Below are positions 8,779 through 17,430 of a stretch of DNA of 64,000 nucleotides, one piece after another; within the stretch, counting starts at the first letter, position 1, and every line of letters starts with the position of its first letter. Source of the stretch: an uncultured Erythrobacter sp. (GTDB lineage: Bacteria; Pseudomonadota; Alphaproteobacteria; Sphingomonadales; Sphingomonadaceae); assembly GCA_947503275.1 (NCBI GenBank), contig CANNCZ010000001.1, forward strand, positions 248,001 to 312,000, written 5' to 3'. The translations under genes were made by a program, and so were the position numbers. The notes beneath the pieces are model-generated. The model saw only the letters and a program-made list of their open reading frames with translations, ran no database searches and had not been told where the DNA came from.

Positions 8779-9012
8779 TTACGTGGGGACCACGGTCGTG
8801 ACTTGCAAGGCGTGCAGTTCGCCGCCCATTTTATCGCCGAGCGCGGCATAGACCATTTTGTGTTGCTGCACCCGGTTCTTGCCCACAAACTGCGGTGCTG
8901 TGACGGTTGCGGCCCAGTGATCATTGTCGCCGGCCAGATCGGTCAGCTCAATTGTCGCTCCGGGAAGGGCGGTAAGGATCGCAGCCTCGATATCGGGTCC
9001 GGCCATTGGCAT
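8779..9012 (-). CDS. bolA: BolA family protein
   Basis: The 77-residue protein is a compact BolA-like alpha/beta domain with a central [20 protein letters not shown] and the C-terminal helix [27 protein letters not shown]; the conserved histidines can take part in a [2Fe-2S]-bridged complex with glutaredoxin. Its position between the DUF1476 gene (4 bases upstream) and grxD supports the Grx4-BolA partnership. It could equally be called IbaG-like; the subfamily is not resolved here. Confidence 0.93.
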   Translation of the reverse strand: MPMAGPDIEAAILTALPGATIELTDLAGDNDHWAATVTAPQFVGKNRVQQHKMVYAALGDKMGGELHALQVTTVVPT

Positions 9013-9016
9013 CGGA

Positions 9017-9340
9017 TCAGCTCTCGCTCATCAATTGGCGCTTGGCCTCGACTGTCATTTCTTCAAGCTTTGTGCGGATGTCCGCCTCACTGACATTGCT
9101 TTCAGCAGCAGTGAGATCGCCCAGCAACTTGCGGATCACATCTTCATCGCCAGCTTCTTCAAAATCGGCCTGCACAACCGCTTTTTTATAGGCGTCGGTT
9201 TCTTCCTCGGTGAGGTTCATGAGGCCAGCAGCCCATTCACCCAGCAAGCGGTTGCGGCGTGCAGCGACTTTGAAAGCGGTTTCTTCGTCCATGGCGAACT
9301 TGGCTTCTTCGCCGCGTTGACGGTCTGTGAAATCGGTCAT
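9017..9340 (-). CDS. ATP synthase zeta inhibitor family protein (DUF1476)
   Basis: The 107-residue helical protein begins MTDFTDRQRGEEAKFAMDEE, the signature of DUF1476. In Paracoccus denitrificans this family is the zeta subunit that inhibits ATP hydrolysis by F1FO-ATPase through its N-terminal region. The helices AARRNRLLGEWAAGLM and AYKKAVVQADFEEAGDED are typical. ATG 9340 with an AGGAG-like site upstream (positions 9353-9357) is chosen over an earlier in-frame start. It is the first gene of a short operon with bolA and grxD. Confidence 0.9.
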   Translation of the reverse strand: MTDFTDRQRGEEAKFAMDEETAFKVAARRNRLLGEWAAGLMNLTEEETDAYKKAVVQADFEEAGDEDVIRKLLGDLTAAESNVSEADIRTKLEEMTVEAKRQLMSES

Positions 9341-9439
9341 TGATGATCCCTTTAGGAGAAATTTCATCTTGAAATAGAGCGCAGCGGGGAATGCGGCAAG
9401 CGCAACTTACCGATCATGTTTGCCGATCACCCAAGCTGA

Positions 9440-10435
9440 TCACATAGTGACGACGAGCTTGCCCACCGCTTCGCGATTTTCCAGCTTGGCAATCGCATCG
9501 CCTGCCCGTTCCAACGGGAAAGTTTCCGACACCAGCGGGTCAATCTTACCCTCCTGCATCAGTGCGAACAGCTCTTGCACCTGAGCTACGAACTTTGCCG
9601 GCTCGCGTGCCGTGAAGGCACCCCAGAACACACCGCAAATATCGCAGCTTTTCAGCAAAGTCAGATTGAGCGGCATTTTGGCGATCCCGGCAGGGAAACC
9701 GACCACAAGAAAACGCCCTTCCCATGCGATGGAGCGCAAAGCAGGTTCGGAATATTGACCGCCGACAATGTCATAGACGATGTTTGCGCCCGTGGGGCCA
9801 CACGCCGCTTTGAATGCTCCGGCCAGTTCCTTGGACGCTGCCTTGTCCATTTCCTCGCGTGGGTAGATCACCACTTCGTCTGCGCCAGCTTTGCGGGCGA
9901 CTTCGCCTTTCGCCTCGCTTGAAACCGCAGCAACAACGCGCGCGCCAAAAGCCTTTGCGAGTTCAACAGCCGACAAGCCGACGCCGCCTGCCGCGCCAAG
10001 GATCAGCACAACATCGCCCGGTTTGATGTGGCCGCGATCTTTTAGCCCGTGGATCGTGGTCCCGTATGTCATCAACAAAGAGGCTGCTTTTTCAAACGAT
10101 ACGTCGTCTGGCACAGGGAACATTCGGCCTGCAGGCACAATCGCCTTTTCGCGCAGGCCCCCATTGCCGATACCAGCCATTACCCGGTCACCGACCTTGT
10201 AATCATCAACGCCTTCGCCGACCGCTTCGACCACGCCAGCCAATTCGCCGCCGGGTGAATAGGGGCGTTCAGGCTTGAACTGATACAGGTCGCGGATCAT
10301 CAGCGTGTCCGGATAGTTGATCGCGCATGCCTTTACCGCGACAAGCACTTCGCCTTCGCCCGGAACCGGGGTTTCGATCTCATCCAATGTGAGCGTTTCG
10401 GGGCCGCCGACTTCGTGGGTCTGGATGGCTTTCAT
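9440..10435 (-). CDS. Zinc-independent NADPH:quinone oxidoreductase family protein
   Basis: The 331-residue medium-chain dehydrogenase has the GroES-like N-terminal domain (PYSPGGELAGVVEAVGEGVD), the Rossmann nucleotide motif LGAAGGVGLSAVELAKAFGA near residue 150 and no structural or catalytic zinc cysteines, so it falls in the quinone reductase/enoyl reductase branch. The substrate is unknown. It lies 15 bases after leuD and probably shares its transcript, but a role in leucine synthesis is not implied. Confidence 0.88.
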   Translation of the reverse strand: MKAIQTHEVGGPETLTLDEIETPVPGEGEVLVAVKACAINYPDTLMIRDLYQFKPERPYSPGGELAGVVEAVGEGVDDYKVGDRVMAGIGNGGLREKAIVPAGRMFPVPDDVSFEKAASLLMTYGTTIHGLKDRGHIKPGDVVLILGAAGGVGLSAVELAKAFGARVVAAVSSEAKGEVARKAGADEVVIYPREEMDKAASKELAGAFKAACGPTGANIVYDIVGGQYSEPALRSIAWEGRFLVVGFPAGIAKMPLNLTLLKSCDICGVFWGAFTAREPAKFVAQVQELFALMQEGKIDPLVSETFPLERAGDAIAKLENREAVGKLVVTM

Positions 10436-10450
10436 GGCGAATTCTCTCCC

Positions 10451-11050
10451 TTAGATATTCGTTCCGGCTGCGACCCAGTCTTGGGCAGCGGCGCGGCGAT
10501 TTTCGTATGTTCCGATGGCTTCTTGCCGTTCCAGTGTCAGAGCAACTTCGTCAAGCCCGCCGATCAAGCATTGTTTGCGAAATGGATCGATCTCGAACGC
10601 AAAGCGGTCCTGAAATGGTGTCGTTACTGTCTGGGTCTCAAGGTCGACATCAATGTCATGGCCATCGCGCGCAACTTCCATTAAGCGATCAACGGCTTCC
10701 TGCGGCAAAACAATCGGTAGGATCCCGTTCTTCACCGCATTGCCAGAGAATATGTCGGAATAGCTTGGCGCAATCACCGCGCGGATGCCCATGTCCAATA
10801 TCGCCCATGCGGCGTGTTCCCGGCTCGACCCGCAGCCAAAATTGTCGCCAGCGATCAGGATTGGTGCGTCGGCAAAGGCGGGATCATCGAAGACATTGCC
10901 CGGTTTTGCACGGATCGTTTCAAACGCGCCTTCGCCCAGACCCTCTCGCGTGATGGTCTTCAGCCATTTGGCAGAGATGATGATGTCTGTGTCGATGTTT
11001 TTCGCACCAAACGGGATGGCGCGGCCTGCGACCCTAGAGATTGCGTCCAT
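10451..11050 (-). CDS. leuD: 3-isopropylmalate dehydratase small subunit
   Basis: The 199-residue protein carries the swivelling-domain features of Leu[21 protein letters not shown] at the N-terminus and the substrate-binding [16 protein letters not shown] near residue 70. With LeuC it isomerises 2-isopropylmalate to 3-isopropylmalate in leucine synthesis. The start at ATG 11050 has AAAGGA upstream and gives the standard length; a longer open frame further upstream runs into the preceding gene and is not used. Confidence 0.96.
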   Translation of the reverse strand: MDAISRVAGRAIPFGAKNIDTDIIISAKWLKTITREGLGEGAFETIRAKPGNVFDDPAFADAPILIAGDNFGCGSSREHAAWAILDMGIRAVIAPSYSDIFSGNAVKNGILPIVLPQEAVDRLMEVARDGHDIDVDLETQTVTTPFQDRFAFEIDPFRKQCLIGGLDEVALTLERQEAIGTYENRRAAAQDWVAAGTNI

Positions 11051-11066
11051 GGTGTCGGATGATCCT

Positions 11067-11285
11067 TTAGTCGGTTTCTGGCGGTTCGCCTGATGGCGGC
11101 GTGTCCGATTGGCCCGCGCCAATTGCGCTATCCTCGGGCTTTTTCCGGAACCGTTTGCCAGCATAGAGCAGCGCGGCTGCCACAGCCGCAGACCCGATGG
11201 TCGCCGCAGCACCGATGGCAGCGTTGCGGCCAGTGTTGGATTTGGTTTTTTCTTCGGGGGTGTCTTTGGGGGTTTTGTCAGTCAT
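11067..11285 (-). CDS. Small single-span membrane protein of unknown function
   Basis: The 72-residue protein has a charged N-terminus rich in Lys, Thr and Glu, one hydrophobic helix at about residues 22-43 ([20 protein letters not shown]), a basic AGKRFRKK flank and a Pro/Asp-rich tail. It resembles many small sphingomonad membrane proteins of no known role. It sits 16 bases before leuD and 46 after the GFA gene, inside the leucine operon. Codon use and an AGAAGAAT-type ribosome site make it probably real. Confidence 0.65.
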   Translation of the reverse strand: MTDKTPKDTPEEKTKSNTGRNAAIGAAATIGSAAVAAALLYAGKRFRKKPEDSAIGAGQSDTPPSGEPPETD

Positions 11286-11331
11286 ATTCTTCTCTTGCGG
11301 AGTGATTGCGGGGTTTGCAAGTTTGCTGAGG

Positions 11332-11736
11332 TCAAAGGAACACTTCGTGGCCTATTTTGCCGATAGGGCGTCTGTGGGCAGGCTCGGTTTCGCCGAACCA
11401 ATTGTGACCATCCAGAGTGCGCGCTTCGATTCCTTCTAGTTCTTTCGGTTCAAATAGACGCATATTGACGCCCATCCGATCTCCATCGAAATTTTCGGTC
11501 AGAACCCAATGAGTGGTTGTACCGCATTCTGCACAAAACTGAATTTCAACCGCTGGCTCCGAGTAATCTTTGCGCCGATATCCTGAGGTGGAACCTTCGA
11601 CGCTGACTTGCGATGATGTGAAGTAGCCCCAGGCTCCGCCAGATTTTAGGCACAATGAGCAGTCACACAAATTGATGTATTCAGGCGCGGATTTGATGGA
11701 AACCGCGACCCGGCCACAATGGCAGCGACCGATCAT
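11332..11736 (-). CDS. GFA/CENP-V-family zinc protein
   Basis: The 134-residue protein has the GFA-fold cysteine pattern: CHCG near the start, then LCDCSLCLKSGG, and FCAECGT further on, giving the expected zinc sites. Named after glutathione-dependent formaldehyde-activating enzyme, most members have no proven activity. ATG 11736 overlaps the leuC stop by one base (TGATG), so it is coupled to leuC. Insertion of such a gene between leuC and leuD is unusual, and its role there is unknown. Confidence 0.85.
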   Translation of the reverse strand: MIGRCHCGRVAVSIKSAPEYINLCDCSLCLKSGGAWGYFTSSQVSVEGSTSGYRRKDYSEPAVEIQFCAECGTTTHWVLTENFDGDRMGVNMRLFEPKELEGIEARTLDGHNWFGETEPAHRRPIGKIGHEVFL

Positions 11737-13166
11737 CAATTGAGTTCGCGCACATCGGTCAAACGCCCTGTCACAGCCGCCGCCGCCGCCATGGCTGGCG
11801 ATAACAGGTGCGTGCGGGCACCCGGTCCCTGACGACCCACAAAATTGCGATTGGAAGTTGATGCACAGCGTTCATTGGCCGGAATTTTGTCCGGGTTCAT
11901 GCCGAGGCAGGCTGAGCAACCTGGCTCGCGCCATTCAAAACCTGCATCTAGGAATATGCGGTCGAGCCCCTCTTCTTCGGCCTGTCGTTTGACGAGGCCC
12001 GAGCCGGGGACAACGATAGCCCAGCGAACATTGTCTGCCTTGCTGCGACCTTTCAGGACGGCGGCGGCTGCGCGCAGGTCTTCGATGCGGCTGTTGGTGC
12101 AACTGCCGATAAACACGTTCTCGACCGCCACATCCTTCATCGCGGTGCCGGGCGTTAGGCCCATATAGTCGAGGCTCTTAGCAGCGGCGTCGCGCTTGCT
12201 CTCATCAGCAAAGCTCTCTGGCGCAGGTACGTTGCCGCTGATGGGCACGACATCTTCGGGGCTGGTTCCCCAAGTGACGGTCGGTGCGATAGTGGCGGCG
12301 TCGATCACGACGCTGGTGTCAAATTCGGCGCCCGGATCGGTGTGCAGCGTCTTCCAATAGGCCAGCGCGCGGTTCCATGCCTCGCCCTTGGGCGCCATGG
12401 GGCGACCTTTGAGATAGGCAAAGGTTGTTTCATCCGGCGCGATCAGCCCGGCGCGCGCGCCCGCTTCGATGCTCATATTGCACACGGTGAGGCGCTGTTC
12501 GACGCTCATCTGTTCAAACACAGCGCCGCGATATTCAATCACATGGCCGGTGCCGCCTGCCGCACCAATCTCGCCGATGATATGGAGGATAAGATCCTTC
12601 GCGGTCACACCGGGGCCGAGCAAGCCTTCGACACGCACTTCCATCGCTTTTGAGCGTTGAAGCAGCAGAGTCTGCGTTGCGAGCACATGCTCAACTTCGC
12701 TTGTACCGATCCCGAATGCGAGCGCGCCCAAACCGCCGTGAGACGCTGTGTGCGAATCGCCGCAGACGATTGTTGTGCCTGGTAAAGAGAAGCCCTGTTC
12801 CGGGCCGACAACGTGGACAATACCCTGTTCTGCATCCGCATCCCCGATGTAGCGGATGCCGAATTCGGGCGCATTTATCTCCAATGCGGCCAGCTGAGCT
12901 GCGCTTTGTGGATCATCAATAGGTATCTTGCCGCCTGTCGCATTGCGCCGCGCAGTTGTCGGCAGATTGTGATCAGGTACCGCCAAAGTCAGCTCTGGAC
13001 GACGCACTTTACGGCCAGAAAGACGCAATGCTTCAAAGGCTTGAGGGCTTGTTACCTCATGCACCAGATGGCGGTCGATATAGACAAGCGCGGTCCCATC
13101 ATCGCGGGTTTCGACGACATGATCGTCCCAGATTTTTTCGTAAAGCGTGCGAGGGCGGCTGGCCAT
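11736..13166 (-). CDS. leuC: 3-isopropylmalate dehydratase large subunit
   Basis: The 476-residue aconitase-family protein carries the [4Fe-4S] cysteines in [14 protein letters not shown] and [12 protein letters not shown], and the conserved [20 protein letters not shown]. It starts [16 protein letters not shown] at ATG 13166, giving the usual LeuC length; 26 further in-frame codons upstream look non-coding. It forms the leucine-biosynthesis isomerase with LeuD, encoded 0.7 kb downstream on the same strand. The divergent thioesterase gene begins 124 bases away. Confidence 0.96.
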   Translation of the reverse strand: MASRPRTLYEKIWDDHVVETRDDGTALVYIDRHLVHEVTSPQAFEALRLSGRKVRRPELTLAVPDHNLPTTARRNATGGKIPIDDPQSAAQLAALEINAPEFGIRYIGDADAEQGIVHVVGPEQGFSLPGTTIVCGDSHTASHGGLGALAFGIGTSEVEHVLATQTLLLQRSKAMEVRVEGLLGPGVTAKDLILHIIGEIGAAGGTGHVIEYRGAVFEQMSVEQRLTVCNMSIEAGARAGLIAPDETTFAYLKGRPMAPKGEAWNRALAYWKTLHTDPGAEFDTSVVIDAATIAPTVTWGTSPEDVVPISGNVPAPESFADESKRDAAAKSLDYMGLTPGTAMKDVAVENVFIGSCTNSRIEDLRAAAAVLKGRSKADNVRWAIVVPGSGLVKRQAEEEGLDRIFLDAGFEWREPGCSACLGMNPDKIPANERCASTSNRNFVGRQGPGARTHLLSPAMAAAAAVTGRLTDVRELN

Positions 13167-13289
13167 TGTAGTTTCTTTCAAGGTGTAAGCGACGCGATTA
13201 GCGGCAGCGATACCACACTGGCAAGATACTGATCCATTCTCCACCTAATGGTCATGGATTTGTAACCAGTGATGCGCTAACTAACATTT

Positions 13290-13691
13290 ATGTCAGCAAC
13301 GCCCTTCAGCCATCCCATCATCGTCTCGCCCGAAGACATCGATTTCATGGGGCACGTCAACAATGCGCGCTATTTGAATTGGGTGCAGGACGCGGTGCTT
13401 GCTCATTGGAACAAGATTGCGCCTGCTGAAGATGTGGCGAGCAAGGCATGGGTCGCGCTCAAACATGAGATCACCTATCGCAAACCTGCCTTCCTTGAAG
13501 ATGACGTGATCGCACAGACTGTGCTGGAACGATACAATGGCGCGCGGGCATTCTACCGCACGGTTATCCGGCGGGGAGAGGATGTGTTGGCGGAGGTTCA
13601 ATCGAGCTGGTGCTGCATCGATGTTGAGACTTTGCGCCCGGCGCGTATCGGTGAGCATTTGCGTGAGTTCTTCTTCACCGAGGGCGATTAA
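13290..13691 (+). CDS. Hotdog-fold acyl-CoA thioesterase
   Basis: The 133-residue protein shows the 4HBT-type thioesterase motif DIDFMGHVNNARYLNWVQDA, in which the Asp is the usual catalytic residue, followed by the hotdog strands KHEITYRKPAFLEDDVIAQT. The length fits YbgC/FadM-like enzymes that hydrolyse short or medium acyl-CoA. Substrate is unknown. It is divergent from leuC and lies upstream of crtW, with only 62 bases to the crtW start, so it may share that transcript. Confidence 0.88.
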   Translation: MSATPFSHPIIVSPEDIDFMGHVNNARYLNWVQDAVLAHWNKIAPAEDVASKAWVALKHEITYRKPAFLEDDVIAQTVLERYNGARAFYRTVIRRGEDVLAEVQSSWCCIDVETLRPARIGEHLREFFFTEGD

Positions 13692-13753
13692 GTCCTGCGA
13701 TACGCATGCCAACTCGCTTTGCGTCTAGAGTTTGGCACCCTATACGCACCCGT

Positions 13754-14572
13754 ATGACGACTTCGAGCGTATCTCACACTATGACGGCGCGCAGCTTCAC
13801 TCTTCCTGATCGCACAATGCAAAGCGTGATCGGGCTTAGCCTGGCGATATTGGTCGCTGGCGGCTGGTTGGGCATCCACGCATATGCGATGTTTGTGTTT
13901 GAGTTGAGCTGGAGCAATTGGCCCATCGCCTTGGGCATGGCGTTAGTGCAATGCTGGCTGTCGGTGGGTGTGTTCATCATCTGCCACGATGCGATGCACG
14001 GCACGCTGACACCGGGCAATAAGCGGTTGAGTGCTGGGATCGCGACGGTGCTTTTGTTCCTTTATGCAGGGTTCCACTGGCGCACTTTGCGCGATGCACA
14101 TCATACGCATCACCGGCTTTCCGGGCATGCGGGCGATCCCGACTTTGACGAACGCAATCCGTCGCATTTCCTCAAGTGGTACGGGACGTTCTTCAAACGC
14201 TATTTCGGCTGGCAATCGCTGGTATTCGTGCACGCGGTGGTGGGTGTCTATTGGCTGGTGCTGGGCATTCCGATGGTCCAGATCGTGCTGCTTTATGGAG
14301 CGCCTGCGCTGCTATCCTCGCTTCAGCTGTTCTACTTTGGAACCTATCGTCCGCATCACCACGCGGTAGAGGCGCCCTTTGCTGACAGCCACAATGCCCG
14401 CTCTGACGCGTTTGGCACCCTAGTCAGCCTCGCCACATGCTTTCACTTCGGCTATCATCTGGAGCATCACAGACGCCCCGATGTGCCGTGGTGGGCCTTG
14501 CCTCGCGCTCGCGCAGCAGGGGTAGCCACGGACGGCGTTGCGGGCCGCAGCGAAGAGGAGTTTGCCGCATGA
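13754..14572 (+). CDS. crtW: Beta-carotene ketolase
   Basis: The 272-residue membrane di-iron enzyme adds 4-keto groups to beta-ionone rings. Histidine boxes are HDAMHG, DAHHTHHRLSGHAGDPDF, FGTYRPHHH and the C-terminal HFGYHLEHHRRPDVPWWALP, characteristic of CrtW; several hydrophobic helices separate them. The start is uncertain: ATG 13754 is given; ATG 13781 is possible and ATG 13706 is in frame but gives an unusual leader. Its stop overlaps the crtZ start (ATGA), so the two are translationally coupled and predict astaxanthin or related ketocarotenoids. Confidence 0.93.
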   Translation: MTTSSVSHTMTARSFTLPDRTMQSVIGLSLAILVAGGWLGIHAYAMFVFELSWSNWPIALGMALVQCWLSVGVFIICHDAMHGTLTPGNKRLSAGIATVLLFLYAGFHWRTLRDAHHTHHRLSGHAGDPDFDERNPSHFLKWYGTFFKRYFGWQSLVFVHAVVGVYWLVLGIPMVQIVLLYGAPALLSSLQLFYFGTYRPHHHAVEAPFADSHNARSDAFGTLVSLATCFHFGYHLEHHRRPDVPWWALPRARAAGVATDGVAGRSEEEFAA

Positions 14573-15069
14573 CATGGATGGAATGCATTGCTGTGACGCT
14601 TGCCGCGCTGATCGGCATGGAGGTGTTCGCATGGGTAGCGCACAAATACATCATGCATGGATGGGGTTGGGGCTGGCACCGCGACCATCACGAACCACAC
14701 GACAACACCTTTGAGCGCAACGATCTGTTCGCCGTCGTGTTCGGCACGATCAACGCGGCTATGTACATCGTCGGCTCGCTCTATTGGGATGCACTTTGGT
14801 GGGCGGCATTGGGCGTCAATCTCTATGGCGTTGTATATGCCATCATCCACGATGGTTTGGTGCACCAGCGCTTCTTCCGCTTCGTACCCAAAAGCGGTTA
14901 TGCAAAGCGCCTCGTTCAGGCCCACAAACTTCACCACGCAACCATTGGCAAAGAAGGCGGCGTCAGCTTTGGCTTTGTCTTTGCACGCGACCCGGTCAAA
15001 CTTAAGGCGGAGTTGCGCGAGCAGGCCCGGTCAGGGTCTGCCAAAGTGCGCGAGAGTGCTGGCGCGTAA
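14569..15069 (+). CDS. crtZ: Beta-carotene 3-hydroxylase
   Basis: The 166-residue membrane protein has the histidine clusters of CrtZ: HKYIMHGWGWGWHRDHHEP, IHDGLVHQRF and the C-terminal VQAHKLHHA, which bind the di-iron centre that hydroxylates C3 of beta-ionone rings. Hydrophobic helices occupy about residues 4-24 and 50-95. ATG 14569 overlaps the crtW stop by four bases; a longer frame upstream is only overlap with crtW. Together CrtW and CrtZ convert beta-carotene to astaxanthin; the earlier crt genes are not in the window. Confidence 0.96.
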   Translation: MTWMECIAVTLAALIGMEVFAWVAHKYIMHGWGWGWHRDHHEPHDNTFERNDLFAVVFGTINAAMYIVGSLYWDALWWAALGVNLYGVVYAIIHDGLVHQRFFRFVPKSGYAKRLVQAHKLHHATIGKEGGVSFGFVFARDPVKLKAELREQARSGSAKVRESAGA

Positions 15070-15101
15070 CGGGTAACGACGCGGGGGGCGTTGCGGGTTC
15101 C

Positions 15102-15497
15102 ATGACAAAGTGCAGCGACCTGACCGGACGATGGGACGGCACGTTTGGCTATCCCGATGTGCCGGAGGCTGGACCAATCACGCCCTTTCTGGCCCAAATC
15201 ACTGATAATGGCGGCATTATCAAAGGCACCGTGATGGAGCCGAATGAGTGGCATCCCGGCACCGCCCATTCTGTTATAACGGGCCAACGCATCGGGCGCG
15301 CAGTTCATTTTGCCAAGGACTATCGCGGGGCAGGGGATGAGTATTGCAAGACGGTCCTCTATTACGGCACGATGAGCGCGGATAGCGAGACGATCACCGG
15401 CGAATGGCAGATCGGCCATTGGCGCGGCCCGTTTGAGATGACCCGCGAGCTGTCCGCGGAACCGGAGGCCGTCGAGGCGTTAGAAGCGGTCGTGTAA
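15102..15497 (+). CDS. Unknown beta-rich protein, tandem paralogue 1
   Basis: The family of this 131-residue protein is not recognised. It starts MTKCSDLTGRWDGTFGYPD and shows repeating short strands with an ending GPFEMTREL. It aligns along its length with the product at 15647-15997: shared features are the SDL-G-W-G opening, a G-I-x-G-x-V-x-EP segment, F-x-K-x-Y then DEY, the SAD-x-x-TI-x-G-x-W strand pair and GPFEM. The pattern suggests a small lipocalin-like or avidin-like barrel, which is inference. It has no signal peptide and begins 32 bases after crtZ. Confidence 0.75.
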   Translation: MTKCSDLTGRWDGTFGYPDVPEAGPITPFLAQITDNGGIIKGTVMEPNEWHPGTAHSVITGQRIGRAVHFAKDYRGAGDEYCKTVLYYGTMSADSETITGEWQIGHWRGPFEMTRELSAEPEAVEALEAVV

Positions 15498-15646
15498 GCG
15501 ATCCGCCCGATAGAGCCGCGTCACGCCTCATTCACCAGCACAATCATGGTTGTCCCCTTCACCCGCATTTCTGCGATTGATCCAATTGTGTCGTCGGCCT
15601 AGACCGCAAGCTCCGACACGCAATTCTCGCACACAGAGTTTCAAAC

Positions 15647-15997
15647 ATGGTTCAAGCCAGTGATCTGAACGGCCTTTGGAATGGGCAATTCAGCTATTTC
15701 GCCTCCGAGGATATCGGGCATTGGCCATTTAAGGCGCGGCTTGTCGGCAAAGAAGGTCGTCTTAGCGGCGTCGTGATCGAACCGCATGTCAACGGAACTG
15801 GTGAAGTGAAAGCCGATCTCGAAGGGACATTCGAGGGATCGAAGGTCAGCTTCGTCAAACGCTATCAGAGCACGTCAGATGAATACGCCCGCGCGGTCAG
15901 CTATGAAGGGCAGGTCAGCGCAGATGGTAAGACCATTGCTGGCACGTGGACCCATTCGGATAGCAGCGGCCCGTTTGAAATGATGTTGGGCAAATAA
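15647..15997 (+). CDS. Unknown beta-rich protein, tandem paralogue 2
   Basis: The 116-residue cytoplasmic protein is a diverged copy of its neighbour at 15102. It opens with ASDLNGLWNGQFSYF, has LSGVVIEPHVNGTGEV, SFVKRYQSTSDEYARAVSYE and ends with GTWTHSDSSGPFEMMLG. Regular alternation of hydrophobic residues suggests a beta barrel. No catalytic motif is visible. A 149-base gap without recognisable signals separates it from paralogue 1, so it may have its own promoter. Confidence 0.75.
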   Translation: MVQASDLNGLWNGQFSYFASEDIGHWPFKARLVGKEGRLSGVVIEPHVNGTGEVKADLEGTFEGSKVSFVKRYQSTSDEYARAVSYEGQVSADGKTIAGTWTHSDSSGPFEMMLGK

Positions 15998-16007
15998 CAG
16001 CCGCGCA

Positions 16008-16355
16008 CTATTCCGCGCGCGTTATGATCCAGCCGCCTACCACCACCGTCACTGCAACCGAAATCCAGACCCATGGAAAACCCAAAGTCGCCCATGTGAA
16101 GGCGATGCCCGCAAACAGTGTCACCAATGCGCCCATTTTCGCGCGGCGTGAGATGGCCCGGCGCTCATGCCAATCGGCGATTTGCGGTCCCCATGTCGGA
16201 TGATCGAGGATCTTGCGCTCCCATTCCGGATTGCTGCGAGCAAAACAGAACACCGCTAGCAAAAGGAACGGAACGGTCGGCAGCAATGGCAGGACCGCGC
16301 CAATCGCACCAAGCCCAACGCACAGCATGCCAGCGGCGAAATAGAGCCGCCGCAT
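16008..16355 (-). CDS. YbaN family (DUF454) inner-membrane protein
   Basis: The 115-residue membrane protein has hydrophobic segments at about residues 5-38 and 75-110, with the DUF454 signature GLGAIGAVLPLLPTVPFLLL followed by AVFCFARSNPEWERKILDHP. The function of the family is unknown. It starts six bases after sufE and is convergent with paralogue 2, whose stop is ten bases away. Confidence 0.88.
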   Translation of the reverse strand: MRRLYFAAGMLCVGLGAIGAVLPLLPTVPFLLLAVFCFARSNPEWERKILDHPTWGPQIADWHERRAISRRAKMGALVTLFAGIAFTWATLGFPWVWISVAVTVVVGGWIITRAE

Positions 16356-16361
16356 GGTCGT

Positions 16362-16769
16362 TCAGGCCGCTGCTAATCTGGCGGCGTGTTCCTTTACGAG
16401 CGCGATCATGTTCGGAACACCTTGCGTCCGGTTGCTCGACAATTGGCTTTTGAGGTCAAACGGGCCGAGCGCGGCGGTGACATCCATCTCGGCAACTTCG
16501 CGGGCAGGGCGGTCTTGCACTGCGGCAATGACCAAAGCGACGATGCCCTTAGTAATGGCGGCGTTGCTATCGGCGAGGAAGTGGAGCGTGTCGGTGTCTT
16601 CGGTCGGATAGACCCACACTGATGCCGAACATCCGCGCACCAATGTCGCATCGGTTTTCAGCGCGGCTGGCATCTCGTCCAATTCGCGCCCTAGCTCGAT
16701 CAATAAGCGGTATCGCTCATCGCCTTCGAGGAAGTCGTATTCCTCCAAAATGTCATCAAGGCTTCTCAT
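16362..16769 (-). CDS. sufE: SufE family sulfur acceptor
   Basis: The 135-residue protein has the SufE fold features: an N-terminal acidic helix with EEYDFLEGDERYRLLIELG, the invariant cysteine in LVRGCSASVWV near residue 47, which accepts persulfide from the SufS desulfurase, and IAAVQDRPAREVAEMDV. SufE feeds sulfur into Fe-S cluster assembly. No other suf gene is adjacent, although the Fe-S trafficking pair grxD-bolA lies 8 kb away. Confidence 0.92.
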   Translation of the reverse strand: MRSLDDILEEYDFLEGDERYRLLIELGRELDEMPAALKTDATLVRGCSASVWVYPTEDTDTLHFLADSNAAITKGIVALVIAAVQDRPAREVAEMDVTAALGPFDLKSQLSSNRTQGVPNMIALVKEHAARLAAA

Positions 16770-16828
16770 GGTGCGCGATGTAGGGAGCGCACTGTGAAAG
16801 GGGAAGGGGAAAGCTGAGCGAGAGTGCC

Positions 16829-17080
16829 TTAAAGCTCAACGCCGTTGGCGATCGCTTCCAGTTTCTTGATCCGCTCTTTCATATCGGCAAGCTCAATCCG
16901 CGCAGCACCAACGCCCGCTCCGCCTTCGATTTCCATCTGAGGACCAGCATGTTGCAGCCGCTCAAGCTCTTGCCGTTTCAGCTCAAGCCAACCCTGCCAC
17001 GCGCGCAGGGCAACAAAAGCAACAATGCACATTCCAAAAAAGCACGTAGAGGCAATTACAAGAGTGGGAGACATCATCAT
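16829..17080 (-). CDS. Psp-operon small membrane protein A
   Basis: The 83-residue product of the last gene in the Psp cluster has one transmembrane helix at about residues 7-28 and an amphipathic tail ending ELADMKERIKKLEAIANG. The tail resembles the end of PspB and the neighbouring proteins B-E (R-x-x-x-LE-x-I), but stops before the EIEALR segment found in the others, so it appears to be a shortened relative. Three successive ATG codons open the frame, and it overlaps gene B by four bases. Function unknown; probably part of envelope-stress sensing by association. Confidence 0.7.
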   Translation of the reverse strand: MMMSPTLVIASTCFFGMCIVAFVALRAWQGWLELKRQELERLQHAGPQMEIEGGAGVGAARIELADMKERIKKLEAIANGVEL

Positions 17081-17430
17081 TGGCTCTGCTCCTGATCAGG
17101 TGTTGAGACAGTGGGTTTAGGAAGAGATGTTTTGATGGCGGGTTCTGAAGGTCCGCGTAACGCTTCGATTTCCGCAGCGATGCGGGCACGGTCGCGGGCA
17201 TCCATGGTGTTTTCATCGGTGGCAATCCGCTCCAGCACATGAAGTCGTTCGCGCAATTGCTCGATCTCGCGGCGCGTCTCGTCGAGCTCAGCGCGCTCAG
17301 CCAGGTCATCCTTGCCGACGAAAGTCTCGTTGCCATCCTCGTCAGAGACGATCCCGGCGCGTGCCTTTGCAATCTGGACAATTCCCCAGATCACGATGGC
17401 CACAATTGCAACGATTGCCCAACCGCCCAT
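17077..17430 (-). CDS. Psp-operon small membrane protein B
   Basis: The 117-residue protein has one N-terminal transmembrane helix (about 3-20), a charged coiled coil with REIEQLRERLHVLERIATDE, then ARIAAEIEALRGPSEP and a disordered tail. The layout helix, coiled coil, LERIxTD, EIEALR is shared with proteins C, D and E and recalls PspB with the C-terminal tail of PspC. It overlaps both neighbours (gene A by 4, gene C by 1 base), so it is co-translated with the operon. Confidence 0.75.
   Translation of the reverse strand: MGGWAIVAIVAIVIWGIVQIAKARAGIVSDEDGNETFVGKDDLAERAELDETRREIEQLRERLHVLERIATDENTMDARDRARIAAEIEALRGPSEPAIKTSLPKPTVSTPDQEQSQ

Noticed and set aside
13731..13746. TGGCACCCTATACGCA as a second sigma-54-like promoter before crtW
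   Set aside because: The -12 element is poor (ACGC) and the expected start of transcription would lie inside the chosen crtW start region.
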